64,000 nucleotides of DNA from Gorsachius magnificus. Its lineage: Eukaryota; Chordata; Aves; Pelecaniformes; Ardeidae. The position numbers were made by a program, and so were the translations under genes. This document shows positions 1-14,200 of the stretch, in pieces. The first letter of the stretch is position 1. Each line of letters opens with the position of its first letter. The stretch covers positions 59,596,599-59,660,598 of the forward strand of contig CM067084.1 of the NCBI GenBank assembly GCA_034008185.1, in the 5' to 3' direction. The notes under the pieces are model-generated. The model made no database searches. It had not been told where the DNA came from and saw only the letters and a program-made list of their open reading frames with translations.

Positions 1-608
1 AATGGCATCCTGGCTTGTATCAGGAATAGTGTGGCCAGCAGGAGTAGGGAAGTGATCGTGCTCCTGTACTCGGTGCTGGTGAGGCCGCACCTCGAATACT
101 GTGTTCGGTTTTGGGCCCCTCACTACAAGAAAGATGTTGCCTTGCTGGAACAGGTCCAGAGGAGAGCAACCAAGCTGGTGAGGGGTCTGGAACACAGGTC
201 ATACGAGGAGCGGCTGAGGGAACTGGGGTTGTTTAGTCTGGAGAAGAGGAGGCTGAGGGGAGACCTGATCGCCCTCTACAACTGCCTGACAGGAGGCAGT
301 AGTGAGGTGGGGGTCGGCCTGTTCTCCCTGGTAACAGACGATAGGACGAGGGGGAATGGCTTGAAGCTGCGCCAGGGCAGGTTTAGGCTAGACATTAGGA
401 AAAACTTCTTCACCGAGAGGGTTGTCAGGCTCTGGAATGGGCTGCCCAGGGAGGTGGTGGAGTCCTCATCCCTGGAGGTATTTAAAAGAAGGATAGATGA
501 GGTGCTTAGGGACATGGTTTAGTGGTGGGATGGCAGTGCTAGGTTAACGGTTGGACTCGATGATCTTAAAGGTCTTTTCCAACCGAGGTGATTCTATGAT
601 TCTATTAA
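1..608 (+). mobile_element. CR1 LINE, 3' end of ORF2 plus 3' UTR (left edge cut by window)
   Basis: The frame is open from the window start to a TAG at 520-522 and encodes the C-terminal end of a CR1 non-LTR retrotransposon ORF2 protein, downstream of the RT core. Recognisable blocks are VRPHLEYC, a QRRATKL stretch, [18 protein letters not shown] and a final [12 protein letters not shown]. The 3' UTR has the usual CR1 hairpin (GGTTGGACT pairing with TTTTCCAACC, about 549-582) and ends in an octamer tail, GATTCTATGATTCTATT, near 590-605. The element is 5'-truncated in this view because its RT catalytic part lies outside the window. It is a dead LINE fragment, not a host gene. The family call is from well-known CR1 features; the subfamily is not assigned. 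Confidence 0.95.
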
Positions 609-3600
609 ATAAAATGTATAGGTATTAATATAGCACATATATATATCATTCTTTGGTCTGAATATATAATTCACAGCGTGTAAAAGGGAAAGTGTATAGA
701 AAAGGAGAGAAATACTTTTAACGTTGTATGGCACAGATCACAGTGCTTTTCACTATGGATTCATGCCATTACCGAGCACCATTTCTTTCTTGTCACGTTT
801 GTGCTGCTAAATTTACAAAAAGCTGTATGACACTGACATATTCCTCCAGAGATACTGACAAGTATAATCTTTTTCAACAGTTTCAAAAGTTAAAAAATAT
901 CATATTGCTGAATCAAGATTGGATATGATGTCATTGATTTAAATTAAAAACTGTGAGAGAGGGTTTAGTAATTTGATTTCTGCTACTTTTTTTTGCTTAC
1001 CAGATGGTGTAATAATGCCAGAATCAAAGTAAATTTAAATGGAATATCTTCCAAAATTTTGAGGTAGCCAGTGTCCAGAATAATCCACAAAATTTTTAGT
1101 ATGCTTTCCACAGAACCAAGCAAAAATTTTAAGTTCTGTAGCAAATATTTTTTCAGTTTATTGTCATACTTAGGGATATTTCCTATACCTAAAATGCAGG
1201 CAAATACACTACAAAGTCAACTGTTCTCATCTTTTGTATGTCTTCTAGGTAGGTAAGTCACAGAACTGGGAATTTAAAAATTCAAGCTCTTGTCTGTATT
1301 ACCTTAAAGTCCATTCAGTCCCTGCTTTAACTTCTCATTTTTCTTAACTTAAATTTCCTGTCCATCACATATTCCTATATAGGTTGTTCAATTTTTGTCT
1401 GAAATAGCATAAAATTAACTAGCTCTCAAGATAATTATTAATTGTTTTATTATAAGTTTAAGAATTAAATTTCTGTCAGTGTAGATGTATATGATGTTCC
1501 ATCACTTTATTAATCATCCTGGCATTGATACAAACTGACTGCAGATAACCTTATTTAATAAAACAGATTTGAAAGTGTAATTAAAAGTATACATCATTAA
1601 TGGGGTTTGAAGGTCAAAGTCAGGCTACTATATTCCTTAAATGCTTTTGGAAGTTTTGTTCTGGAACATTTTCAGGTATTTATTAGGCACTATATAGTCC
1701 TAATTTAGGAGTTTCCCACCAAAGACAACATTTGAACATAACTTATCTTCAGGCATGTACTTTCTTTCCCTATCTTGACTGAGGGGTTAAGACATGGCAA
1801 TAACCCCATATTTCTATTTAATTTAATAAATATTCATTTTATATACATATATATGTATTCTATGTATACATATGTATTTGTGTGGAACGTGCCCTTAAAA
1901 TGAGCTTTAAGATAATGACAAGAGGTGTAAAGTTTCATATCCTCCTCCTCCAAGACTGTGCACAGGGACACGGCTCTCTTAAAATACCTGCTCTTCCAAA
2001 CAAGATAGGTCAAAAAAGTTATAAATGGAAATAAAACACTAGGCTTCTAAATATATATTTAAGCGCCTCAATGCAGATGCTTTTTAATGTTTTTTAGGAT
2101 CATGGAAACATTAAAACATTCATGATATGATATTCAGTAAAAATGAGGTTGCTGAAATTTCAGGTATTGCTAATATTAATGCAAAATTATGCCAAAGTCA
2201 ATAACTTAAAAAAAAAAAAAAAAAAAAAGAGAGAGACTTTATTTATTATTTTTATTTAACTAAGGAAGTGGTGTAAAACATAATTTCCCATAGTATTCTT
2301 TCACAAGTCTGCCTGTTTAAAAATATAAATTAACATCAGAAGCAGAAAACATAGGATTTAGTTGATGTTTATTTTACAGGATCCAAAAGTTTAGTGATGG
2401 AACTAGATTCACATGAAGGCAACAGGCCCTAAGTCTTTCTATTTTGTGCAGAGGGAGATCTTTATATGTTCAACTAATAACCCCTGAACAGAAGGTAGGC
2501 TATAATGACTGAAAGAAAATCACCTTTGAATTAAGCACTGGGGGACCAAAGGAATGCATAGATCAGAATGAAAGTAAGGTGCTTGACAGATAATTAAAAC
2601 ATTAAATACAATTCTTCTCTACATATAGAAAAATGCACCTTATAAAAATCCGCACTTAAACTGAAATAATAGATAAGAATTAGAAAGACTGTTGCAAACA
2701 TCAAACAACAGTTATTTAAAAAAGGGTATAACAAGTCCATATAGCTTCTTGATCATTACATTTCTCACAACTCAATTAGAAACATTTTATGCTGTAGGAG
2801 TATAGATAAAAACCTTTTATTAAATTTCAAGCTCTCCTTGAATCCAGAACCCCAAGATACTATAAATACAGGTATAAATACTAAAGTATTTGGGATTTTG
2901 TGTTATCCAACATAATTATAATACTGCTCATCTTAATAGTAACAATGAAAATGAAATGAAATGTATTTTTCAACAATTCTTCTGTATAATTTCCTTGGAG
3001 AAAATGTTAGCCGTATTCCAGTGTTTCAATTAAAAGATATTTCTTAACATTTTAGTTAGAGTTAAATTATTAATTTATTTTACTATGCTGTAGAAATACT
3101 GCATCAAAGATTATTTAAACTGACATGTGCTAACAAGATATTGCACCACCTTACCAAGTTTAGAAAATATCACCAGAGATTTGTTCTACAAATGGGTACA
3201 ATACTAATAGTTGCAATGACAAATCATTTGTCATATTCAGAAGCTCTTTTATACTATTTGGAGACCTCTGCAATTTTTCAAATTGATTAAAAGCTGCCAT
3301 TTACAACATTGATAAAGTTCTTATGTACCAAAATAATTCCTATTTGCTCTTTGCCTCCTGAGATATATTTGCCTAAAGGCAATATTGAATCAAGTTGTAT
3401 TTTCTTGGACAACCCACATAATTCTCTATATAAATCTTACAATACATTATTTTACTGGATTTTATAATTTTAGATTGCAGTAATTTTGATTTCTGTTCTC
3501 ATTGGAATATTCTCACATAATTTAGGAAAAAAATAGCTGCTGAGCAGCTTACCTGTGATAAGCACAGATCCTCTGATAATAAGACATTATAAATGAGAAT

Positions 3601-4700
3601 GTTAAAATATTTGGACTTTTATTCAAATGAAGAGAATGCAGAAGTACCTTTCTTCTATGGAGAAATTCTGCAGCAGAAAAAAACAGCTCTGTACAGAAAT
3701 AGCCAAGAATTGATTACAGCTTTAAGTATCCTTTCCTTCCATTTTTATTTAAATATTTCTATGTATGTTTGTGTTAAAAACATGTCTTTCTAGTGATCAT
3801 ATAACTTTATTACAAGGTGTAAGATAGATAAACAACTTTCTGTGAAGGCAGTGTCTTTGGTATTGATGGGTTTGACTGCTGGTGTAACATTCTACTGTCT
3901 TGGCATCTCTTACCTTTCTTCAGCAATGCTGCTTTTCAGTCCATAAAACGTTCAGCTTCCTAGGGTAAAAGAAAAGAAAAAAAGAATGGTTGGGTTCTAT
4001 TTAATGACACTCACCAATGTAATGAGCATATTTTCATGTTATCTTTATACTTAAAATTAAGACACTTCAGGATTGTGAGAAATGAGTCACAAACTCACAC
4101 ACAAATATTAAAATGTGGTCTGTGATCACTTTCTAACCTCAGTGAAGTGCTTTACCCAGACAGTGCAAGACTGTATCCTACCAACCTTACAGAGGCCTAG
4201 TAGTGTATGGGAAGTAATGCAAACTGTTTTTTTCATTACAAATCAAGCACTGAAGCAGATAGAAATATCAGAGTGAAAAGACTGCCATTCATGTCGTTGC
4301 TGTATGCTTCCTATTGCAGGCATCGGGGTAAATGTGTTTTGAACAAATTTGAGACTTTGGTATGCTAAGCTTGCATCTAGAGTAGAATGGATATAAATAT
4401 ATATGGTGCTTTTGAAAAGAATAATCCAAAGTGTTAAATGTCAGTTGAGCCATGCAAAGGAAATTACTACTTTTTTAGTTTAAAAGTTTCCTTATTTTTT
4501 TGCTGCTTATCAAGATATTACTGCAGTGTTTCTCTAGAATTACACTGAAGATGGGCTGCTCACTGTATTAGTCCCATTACCAAGCACTAACAGAGTAGGT
4601 CCTTGCCAGCAAGAGCTACAGTTCACATCTAAATGTTTCATGTTTCATATTTGTTCATATTTTATAAGTTTTACTCAGTTATATCAGTGTGGTTATGTTG
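609..4700. other. AT-rich intergenic sequence, no gene seen
   Basis: No frame here has recognisable domains, and the short frames look like chance openings in AT-rich DNA. It contains a TA-rich microsatellite at 1840-1878 and an A run of about 21 nt followed by GA repeats at 2208-2235. I see no LTR or CR1 remnant. Confidence 0.6.
2208..2235 (+). repeat. Poly(A) followed by (GA)n
   Basis: An uninterrupted A run of about 21 nt is followed by three to four GA units. It could be the tail of a very old retroposed sequence, but nothing recognisable lies upstream and I see no target duplication. Confidence 0.8.
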
Positions 4701-4712
4701 GCCTTGATTGGG

Positions 4713-4747
4713 CTTGCCCAACAAGTGGTTGCCCCTTGTTGAGCAAG
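4713..4747. repeat. 13-bp inverted repeat with 9-nt spacer
   Basis: The arms are CTTGCCCAACAAG (4713-4725) and CTTGTTGAGCAAG (4735-4747). They pair at 12 of 13 positions around a 9-nt loop. It sits just left of a small tandem repeat and a GC-rich island, so it may mark the edge of an unclassified element. Function unknown. Confidence 0.75.
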
Positions 4748-4766
4748 GAGCTTTTTTGGTCATTTT

Positions 4767-4815
4767 TTTCTTTCTTAAATTAAATTTCTTTCTTAAATTT
4801 CTTTCTTAAATTAAA
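4767..4815 (+). repeat. Short tandem repeat (TTTCTTTCTTAAATTAAA units)
   Basis: Three head-to-tail units of 18, 13 and 18 bp occur at 4767-4784, 4785-4797 and 4798-4815. The middle unit lacks the last five bases. It lies between the inverted repeat at 4713 and the GC-rich island at 4830. Confidence 0.85.
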
Positions 4816-4829
4816 AAAAGTTTGCCAAG

Positions 4830-5172
4830 GAGAAGCACGGGTCAGCAGCCCTCTGAAGGCTGGGAGTCCAGGGGTCCCCAGGTGAAGCAGGGCATCATGG
4901 CAGCCAGGGAGCAAGGCAGCCTGGGGCACCAGGGTCAGCCCCAGCCCCGGGCATCACCCACCTCCAATGGGCCAAGTCCAGGCTGTGATGTGGGCTTGTT
5001 AGTGGGCCTGGCTCTGCGGGGCCTGTGGTTGTGCAGGGCAAGGCTGCAGGGAGCTGGAGACTGGCCCTGCTGCAGCATCTCTGGGGCAGAGGTTGATGGT
5101 TCGGGGGGGCTGACATGGGGTCCTGGGCAGTATGGGGGGACTGGACAGGGGCAGTCAGGACCTGTTGGTGCA
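4830..5172. other. GC-rich island of unknown origin
   Basis: About 340 bp of strongly GC-rich sequence sits abruptly inside AT-rich DNA on both sides. A reading frame is open on the + strand, but it lacks an early ATG and shows no domain, so I do not call a gene. It shares the 17-mer GTCCAGGCTGTGATGTG with a second GC-rich patch near 30584. That suggests both come from one unclassified interspersed repeat, but the shared stretch is short. Confidence 0.5.
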
Positions 5173-5220
5173 CAGTTATGGGGAAGTTTGATGTATTTTA
5201 AGCTATCTATAGGAAATTAA

Positions 5221-8200
5221 AATTAATGATGTGAAATATCTTAGATTTCAGATAACTTTATTAAAAGTTACAGTATTTATCATTCAGTCAAAAACATTTT
5301 TGGATAAATGTCCTTTTACACTTCTTACTGACCTAAGGATCACAGGTACTAACTTACAGGTTGTAGGTCAAACATTGTGTAGTATAAATCCAGCAGCTTT
5401 TGTTTTACAGAGTATAAATCCTATACCTAGGACCTTTCTCCTTTCCAGCCCTCCTCCCATCCCTCCCAAAAAACCCTCTTCTGCAAAAATTTCCCACTAC
5501 AATATATTTCTGATAAAAATTAAATATTCTGGTTTTTTGGCTAAAAATTTGGCATTTTTTTTTGACTTGATGGTTTGTTGTGCTGTTAGAGTTTCATTTT
5601 ACGTTCTTTTGCAATTCATTCACCCATGTGAACCAATTGCTGTCATTTACCTCGACATCATCTTTGCAGGAGGCAGAGAGTTATTTCTACCATTTTTTTA
5701 CTTCACTAATAGAAGACAGTCCAAATGGAGCAGTTGGTTAGTATGAGATAATAAGAGCACAGTGAAGATACACAGCACTGTGATATCATACCCTAACTCT
5801 TCCTTTCTTTTTTACACTCACTTCCATAAGCCCACCGAAATTAAATTTAAAAATATTGCTGTAATCAAAATACTAAAAGTAGAAATTTGTTGCTGACCAT
5901 TATTGTTTCTTTTAGTCAGAATCTCTAATAATTATAGTAAGAAGGAAAGTTTTGATAAATCTTCTGCAAAAGATTTGAGATATCTTGCTAATTTTCTTCT
6001 AAAAGCTTTAAACTAACATAAATTAAGCAAAAATAGATTTTCTTATATATTTGGAGTTTTTCCTGCTTCTGAAAGGTACATTAAAATTTTGAAAGATATA
6101 GTGCAATCTTTTTAAAGCTATGGAGATGTTATTTCTTTCATCTTATTGCTTCTTTGCTTTGTCTACTTTTTTTTTCTGTATTCCCTATATCTGGAATAGT
6201 ATTAAAACAGTGATGTAGTTCAGATTGCTCATCATATTGCTAAATTTATCTTTTCTTTATCCTTCCTGATACTGCCTTTTCTATTTTTGCATTATTTCTC
6301 TGATTCTTTCCTTGCCTGTATAAAATATTTTCTATCTTTTGTCATCTGTCATTGTTGGCAAGACCTCTAATTTTCCATAGAAGTCTGGGAAATTTATGTA
6401 ACATCGGAAACATAAGGGTTTTTTTGTTTTGAAGCTACAGTACAGAAAACAGATTCTTGCTAGAGGGCTTATATTCTTTCAATACTCAGAAACACTGTCT
6501 TAATAATTATCTAAAGCCTCTAACAAAACTCTTGTCCTTTGCAATAATAAACTTCCTGGTTCATTAAATGCATTTTAAGCCATTTTTACTAGGAAGCACT
6601 TCAAAATTATTGTTATAAAGCAAAATTCTGCTGGTTTTGAACACAGAGGTTCCACCTACTGCAACAGCACCAACTATGGCACTTTTTACAAATTTTAAAT
6701 AAGAAGGTATTTTATCTTGTACTTGCTTGAAGTTATTATTCAAATCCATTTTATAAGCTTATCATTCTTTAGAGTTTGCTTACTCAGAATGTTCATAATT
6801 GTCCAGGTTGTTCTGCTTGCACCCAAAACATCAAGGAAAGGAACTTTTTTTTTTTTTAATTTTGAGGAAATTATATGTAATCCTATCACATACCATGCTG
6901 TCTGTGTGGAAAGGTTTTGCAGTTATCAATGATTCTCTGGCCTTTGTCCTTTCAATTTATTATCACATACAGTGTAGTTTCTGTTTACAATATTTCTTGG
7001 AAAAGATCTGAACACAAACTTTTCCTTACATCAGTTGTACCATTTTTGTGGCCTCCTGTTCTCAAAAGAATCACGAAGTGATGCCCATAGCATCTGTTCT
7101 ATTTGTTATTTAGTTAATTTCTACCCCATCAGTTTAGTTATACTGTTCACTTCTCAGTAACGATATATGGGAAAGTACCACTTTCCTGGAAAAAAAAAAA
7201 TAGTAGGCGAGTATTCCAATTGAGTTATTCAGAAGAGTCATTCTTTCCTTCTCTTTCTAGCCAGACATGTATGAAAAATTGCTTTCTCTGGGGATTCTGG
7301 TATCTGGTCAGATGTCTCAAGAACAGGTTTAATTCTTGCCTAAGAACAGGATGAAATATCTTCAAAGTCCATGAAATTTTTCACGTTGGTTCCCTTTGAT
7401 ACAGGACTTCCCTATGAGACAATTTACACTAAAAATGTTCTTTCTTGGTGATGTGTGGGTTTTTTTCCCCTTTCTTCCAGTGGCAAACACAATTACCTAT
7501 TGAGCAGACTATTTCTTTTTTGGTACTTAATCTTCATGGAAGGCATTCATGGGGATAGGGGTTTAATTTATCCATAGTCACCATCATAATAATTTCTACC
7601 ATGGAAAACTGTTAGTGTTTCCACTTTCCTTATTTTTCTTCTTACTTACAGGTAAGTGGAGTTAGATTATAAGAAACAGCAAAGAAAGCAGCAATATTCA
7701 TAGCTGGTTTTATACAGACATAGAGCTTTAACATAGAAAAAAGGAACTGAATAGGTACCTTGTTAAATTTGGTTTTCATGCTCTACGTTTTCTAGATCAG
7801 TTCATACCTTTAAAATGATGTGCATTTTTCATAAACAAAGAAAAATTTATATAGTAAATGTAAGAAATTGGCTCATGTTTTCACTATCTCTTCAGCTTCA
7901 AGAATTCATCTTGCCAACAACTGTAGAACTGTAAATTGCATTGTTCTAACTTGTTTTAATGTACTGTTAATCACACAGCCATAAATTTCTTTCCCCAGAA
8001 TTTCTCAGGATGAATCAGTTTAATGGAAACTTGCTGTGTCTCCAGTTCTCTTCATATTCGTTGTGCAATTACTGTATATTGTCTTGCTACACGTGTCCTG
8101 CAAAAGCAAAATAAAATTAAGTAAGTGAAAAAATAAGACTAATAATATACTTCTAATATCAAATGGAAAATGTAGGTACATAGATGTTATATTGGAGTAA

Positions 8201-11200
8201 CTATTGCATTCACTTTATAGATTATAAAGTTTCAGTAAAAAGCTACAAGTCAAGGATGCAAGTAAGATGTTCTGAGTTCTGGTTCAGATAATTTTCTATT
8301 AGAAAATATTGCTTGATATATAAAATATAAGCAATATACAATACCATAGAAATGTCCAAATACTCATAGCAAACCTGCCTCTGCATGTAACGAAATATTT
8401 CTTGTTATAAAAATCAGGTGGCTTCTCTAATGATGGTTTCTCACCTTAGGGACACAGGATTAGGAAGAAAAGTAACAAAGGGCCATTTACTACTGCTGCG
8501 AACTGCTTTCACAGGATTCCTTTTTAAAAACTTTGTAGCTTCTTCCTAAAAACCAGTAACATTTCTAGACATGCCTTCAGAGGATGGTAACCTGTAAAGA
8601 TTATTTCAAAACTTTGGTTGTGTAGTACCTAGGAAATTTTCCCAATTATATCTTAAATACAATCACTTTCAGTTTATGCTCATTTTTCTTTCCACTAGCG
8701 TTCTGTTTCAGTTTAAATACCTTTCTCCCTCTCAAGAGGAAGGAATCCTATAGCAAGCACATCCTTGTTACAGTATGTGTGCTTTCCTCTTATCTTCAGA
8801 CCTCTAGCTCTTGTAACTATTCCTTGTGTCAAAGTTTGTTCAGAAGTTCTGTTAAAGATAATCCAGTCTGTCTAGTCTTTTTCAGATGATGTTTTATTTC
8901 CTTCATATGTGCTGTTGGTGTCATGTGGAATTACCCTTTTTCATGCAGAATCAAGAAAATCTATATATTTCCTCTTATATTTACACTTACATGTTAGAAT
9001 AGTAGAAAAGATTATTATTGCTGAAAATGTTAAACTCTGAGGTCTGCTTCCTGCTGCAATATATTAGTTACTATTTCTGCATCTTCATTCCAATCAGCTA
9101 ACAAGATTCTTCTTACTCAAAATTGAAGCAATAATTTTGTTTAGTTTAGGATCTCCATCTTGATTATCTTTAATCTATACTCTGTCATTTCTTATGTTCC
9201 TCACCCCTCTCCATCTTCAGACCTAAAAGTACTGTGTAGCTTTTGTTGCTGATTACTCCATTTCCCCTTTCTTTGTCAGTTCTCTTCTGAGTCCCAGTAG
9301 CCTTCCTAATTGTGACCATTTCTCTATTTTTGTCTGGGGTGTTTTTCTCCTAGAGTCATTCCTCTTCATTTCCTAACTTGGTGTGCAAATTTCAGAAGGT
9401 CTTTGTGCTTTAGCCTTATAAGAAAGCTAGATTTTTTTCAGCTAAAATTTTATTTAATTGCTTAACCTGTAATTTTAATTTTGCATGTTTGCTATTTGGA
9501 AAATAAAGCCTTATTTGCAGCAGAAGTACAACAGTATTGGTTATAGACTTCCATCACTTTGCTGCACCATTTGTCTTGCATTTATGTGTTTGTCACAACA
9601 GGCTGCCTTTTCTTAGCCAAATATCTGTTCAAATTTCAAAATAAGAATATTTTCCAAGTCACTCTGACTCTATTTTAGTGAAGCTGTACTTAATCAAGCA
9701 TGAGTTCCACTGTTGGAACCTGGAGGGGAGTAATGAAGAGTGTTGTGTGTGCCTGGTGGACACAAGAGGAGCTAAAAAGCTGTATCGCGACATCATTCAC
9801 AGCCTGTATCTACAATCCCAGCTACACATTCCTAGGGCAAAACATGCATGTGATGGTAGTAGCATGTATACTCTCAATAGAACCAAATTTTCATGTTTCC
9901 CAGCAAGAAAGATTCACATGAATTTCTAGAATACAAATAACTGAGAGAACAAATATGTTGCTGCTTGGTCCAAATTCTCCTGGCACCATAGACCAGTTTT
10001 AGAGGACCCAGATACGCACAGAAGAGTGTTTCCATGAGTTATTTCTGTCGTGGTATGTTGGTGGTTTTATAGTCAATAATTATGTAGTATAAAATTAATG
10101 TAAAAGTTTGTGAGTAAGGACACAATGAGACAAACCATCAGTGTACAGATTTCAGTTCCCTTCAACTTGTTCTCCTTCAGATCCCATTATTCTTGCTAAA
10201 ACTACAGTAATATACACACAGATTCCAATATGAAGAATGAGGATGATGTACATCCTGCTCAATTTGTAATCTGAATAATTTAAATATTTTCCAAGAGATA
10301 GTAGATCTGGATTCTTTTAGGCAGAAGGTCTTTCAATGTCCAAAATAACCTGCTGCCTGTATAAATGCAGAAGAAATACTGCGAAAAAAAAGACCTTGAG
10401 CCCCTATCATGTCTTCTCCCAGTAAAACTTTTTTTTGTCTTCTGAGTCTCTATTAAGTATAGGAAGCAGCAAGTTTGAATCACCATACTTGGTTCAGGCA
10501 CATTGACTTCTTTAGGCCAGACAAGGTTTAATGTTCCAAAACATGCATTCTGTATCAAGTTTTTAGTCTATTAAGATGCCTTCTTTCTTAGATTGATATA
10601 CATAGATCTAAAGCATGACAAGTTTAACTTTTCTTTATTACATTATAGGTTGTGGGTTTGATATATATTACAGGCTCCCTACTGCTGGGTCGATTAAGTC
10701 AAGAGTCTTGTTTTCTTATACCATTATTGTGTGTAGTCATTTCTACTTGAAGCAGTTAATCTGTTTCTGCTTCAAATTTACTGTTCTCTCTCTACCTAGC
10801 TTATTCATTTTGTTCAGACAATATTTTCTTGCCTTTTCCTAATCTGAAACCTAAATCTTAAACTGCCTTCAAGGATTTGATGAGCTGGCTCTAAAAGCTC
10901 AAGTTACTGGTTTAATACAGTATAGAAAGCAGAGATCAACCCTGACAATTCTGTTTAAGCTATCTTCTCAGATGTACTTATAAAATATGGTTGACTAGAT
11001 GAAGCGAAGGGAAATGTCTGAGGAGAAAAAAAATTAGTGACTGAACTGTTAACTTCCTTTGTGCATTCCATGTTCTTGTTTAAGTCAGGGGTAATTGCTC
11101 TTAGCTTTGTAGGATGCTGTAATACTCCAAGATGCAGAATAATCCTTTTGACACATTTTATCAAGTGCCTTTTAAAAATCAATAAGAACATTATGTAGTT

Positions 11201-14200
11201 CCCTTGTCTTTGTGCTCAAGGAATTCTCAGTTAGTTGTCATAGAATAAACATCTGCTTGATTGTTCCTCCTTGGCACAAAACCCCACTTGCTATTCTGCC
11301 AGTTGACTCCTGATGTGTGGTTACAGTCCACATCATATCACTCTTAGGAATCATCTTGCTGGCATAGCTTAACAGATGCACAGTATTTAATACATTTTTT
11401 TTATTAATAGATATTTCACGAAGAAGGAGAATAATACCGTTGTCCAAGTTTCAGCAGCTGTGTCACAAATTACGTACTGTTGGTGTATTTTATTCTCGCA
11501 GAGTGCTGTCTTCTGGGATCCTTGAATTACCAGACTATCATTTTTAAGAGGAATTACATTGTACCTCCTATTCTAAAAATATCTTTATAGCTGTCTTCTG
11601 GGATTTATGCTATTGCAGTTGAGGAAAAATTTATATTTTATGCCAAAATATTTCTCACTATGTAACTCTTGAAACTTTTCCTAAGCTTAATTACAACAAT
11701 CTCTACATCAGTAAATTGCTTGCATCAATTCTCAATTCAGTCATAATGCTAAAACCATAGTGTTTAAAAATTATTGAATTGAAGAATTATATGTTTCCAT
11801 TAAAGACACAGAAAAACCAATTCCTGTAAAGTGATTTATCTATGGCTTGTAAGAAAATGTCTGCTTAGTTACAAGGAAACGTAACAACACTATGCATGCA
11901 AAAAACTTTTTTAAAATAGGAGGAAAAAATCTTCATTATATTTCAGTTCACTATACATGTGCAATATATATGTAGATTTCAGTCTACTGGAAATAATAGC
12001 CATGTCAATGTCTATGGACAACATTAATGTGCACCCAGAAATGTGCACCTAATGCACAAAATGTTGTTTTCCTCCATTAAGGTGGTTTTAGAAGTGTCAT
12101 GCTGAAACCCACAACGGTATTAAAACCTGCTTTTGTCCTTTCTTATTAGGATCAATCTTAGTTCAGATTCATGGTACCTCATGAAAAAAGTCAACAGATT
12201 TTGAAAGGGGTACACATTAACACTCTAGTATCAAACTGCTTCACTGTTAGAGAAGCAGAACTTTCAAAATCCATATACTGACTGATGGTGTCCAGAATTA
12301 TTAAATTATCATTTAATGAGAAATACCAGTTTCAAAATCACTAAAATAATGATTTTTATTATTTTAATTGGTAGTTTAGCAAAGTTGATCTTTTTCACTT
12401 GAATTTGAACTACGATTCCAGGCATCTACTTTCCTCATCAGACTGATTCAAAGAATTACAGTCAACAGGCTCTTCAGAGACAGCACACATCACCGCACAA
12501 TGGGGACTGCATTTATCTGACTAGAGTTGGATAAATTACTGAAGTAATTTATTTTTATTTATTTTTGTATGCAAATCATTTAACAATAGCCTCAGAATAT
12601 TATTCAGACTACTAAATGTCAGCTTCTCAGACGGGGAAGATGGTTTGGGGTAATGCCACATACATAAGAGTACCACAAATAGTCCTGAGATCACACTTTT
12701 GTAATAATCATTCCTCTATCAGTCACTCCTCTGATAAAAACACATGAACTTTCTTCATTAGCAGAAGTATATTTTGGCTGCTTTAAAAAAAAATTCATAC
12801 CTATAGTTTTAGGATTCTGGGCATTATGATACAGGTATCCTGGGCTTCGATTATATTATGTATTTGAACCCAAGTGTATTTGTAAAAAATGGAATGTCTA
12901 ATGTTATATCACTGACTGAATCAAGAACATAATGGTTTTAAATCATTACAGCTGACACAATGGAAACTAATCATTGCATAGCTCAAAAAAATGTACAGAG
13001 GCATAATTATGAATAGGAGAATGTTAAATGAGACCAAGGTCCCCACATTATTACTGATGATCACTTCTTACAGGAAGGAATTTTTCTTCATATACATATT
13101 TGCTCTTAGAATTAAGTTTATTCTGATACCATTGTAAAACAGTGTAGGTGGAGAGCTGCGAGCAGTCTTTTTAGCTGCTGCATTGAACTTACTGTGCAGG
13201 TTAATGAATGTCTTCTGATTTTGTCTGGATATTTGGTTCCTCATCATGTATGAACAGGAGGAAAAGTACCTGCAATAATTGCACAGAGTATATTTTTTAC
13301 TTTGTTACCCTGAAAAATCCTTAGACGGCATTTCAGAACCACAGTGTCTGATGCCTGATTCAGAACCACTCACTCCAGAGGTAATCTTAAAATACCTACA
13401 GATTTTCTGAGTACTGTAATTTTTCTTATCAGGGTGACAGTGATCCTATCAAAAGGGCTATGGGCATGCAGATGTATGCATGTACATATTGGCACATGCA
13501 AAATAAGGACCTAATGGAAGACTTGCCTTTATAGTTTCAGAAATTTTATATTGAGTTTGCTCATGGGATAAATGCTGACGTTTTGTAGGCCATTCTAAAT
13601 ACTAGTTCTCGCTTCTGTAGTGGAAATAATATTTCCCAAAGGATGAGTAATACCAAGTATGGGATTGTTACAGAATCTAACAAGCTTATTAGCTCATTCT
13701 CCTCCTAGAATCATCAGGTTTTGTAATCCAAGAATCTGTTCTAAAATGGATGAAATGTGGTCTCATGATTTCAGCTTCAACATCTAACCTAACATATAAA
13801 CTTATACTAACTGGTTTTAAAAATCAGTATGCTTAAATGCTAACACCTCATGTTCCTGAAAGTGAATGTTATTGTCTTTCAAAAGATCTCCATTTTCTCA
13901 TCATTATGCTCATCAAATGAGCACTTGAAACCAAAATCAAGTACTTTTAGTTTAACTAGTTTTTTATTATTTTTCCTTCTGAGTCATTGATTCATTGCAT
14001 AGTATTTTCTAATGGTGGAAACTATTGAAAAAGTATAACTGGGCTAAAAGAGTTGCTTGTTTTTTTCATAACTTTCCAGAATAAGAATTTTTATATGTAG
14101 TGCTAATCTTGTATTCTCTGTTTTGTCAGTTTGCAATTTTCTCTTTTATCTCCAGTGAAATACAATAGTAATTTATTGTATTGCTCATACACCCTGAAAT

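Noticed and set aside
4822..5220. 132-codon frame across the GC-rich island
   Set aside because: It begins on TTG and is Gly/Gln/Ser/Pro biased as expected from composition; openness follows from few AT-rich stops.
5231..5746. 171-codon open frame
   Set aside because: It begins on GTG, has no recognisable motif and sits in AT-rich DNA; treated as chance.
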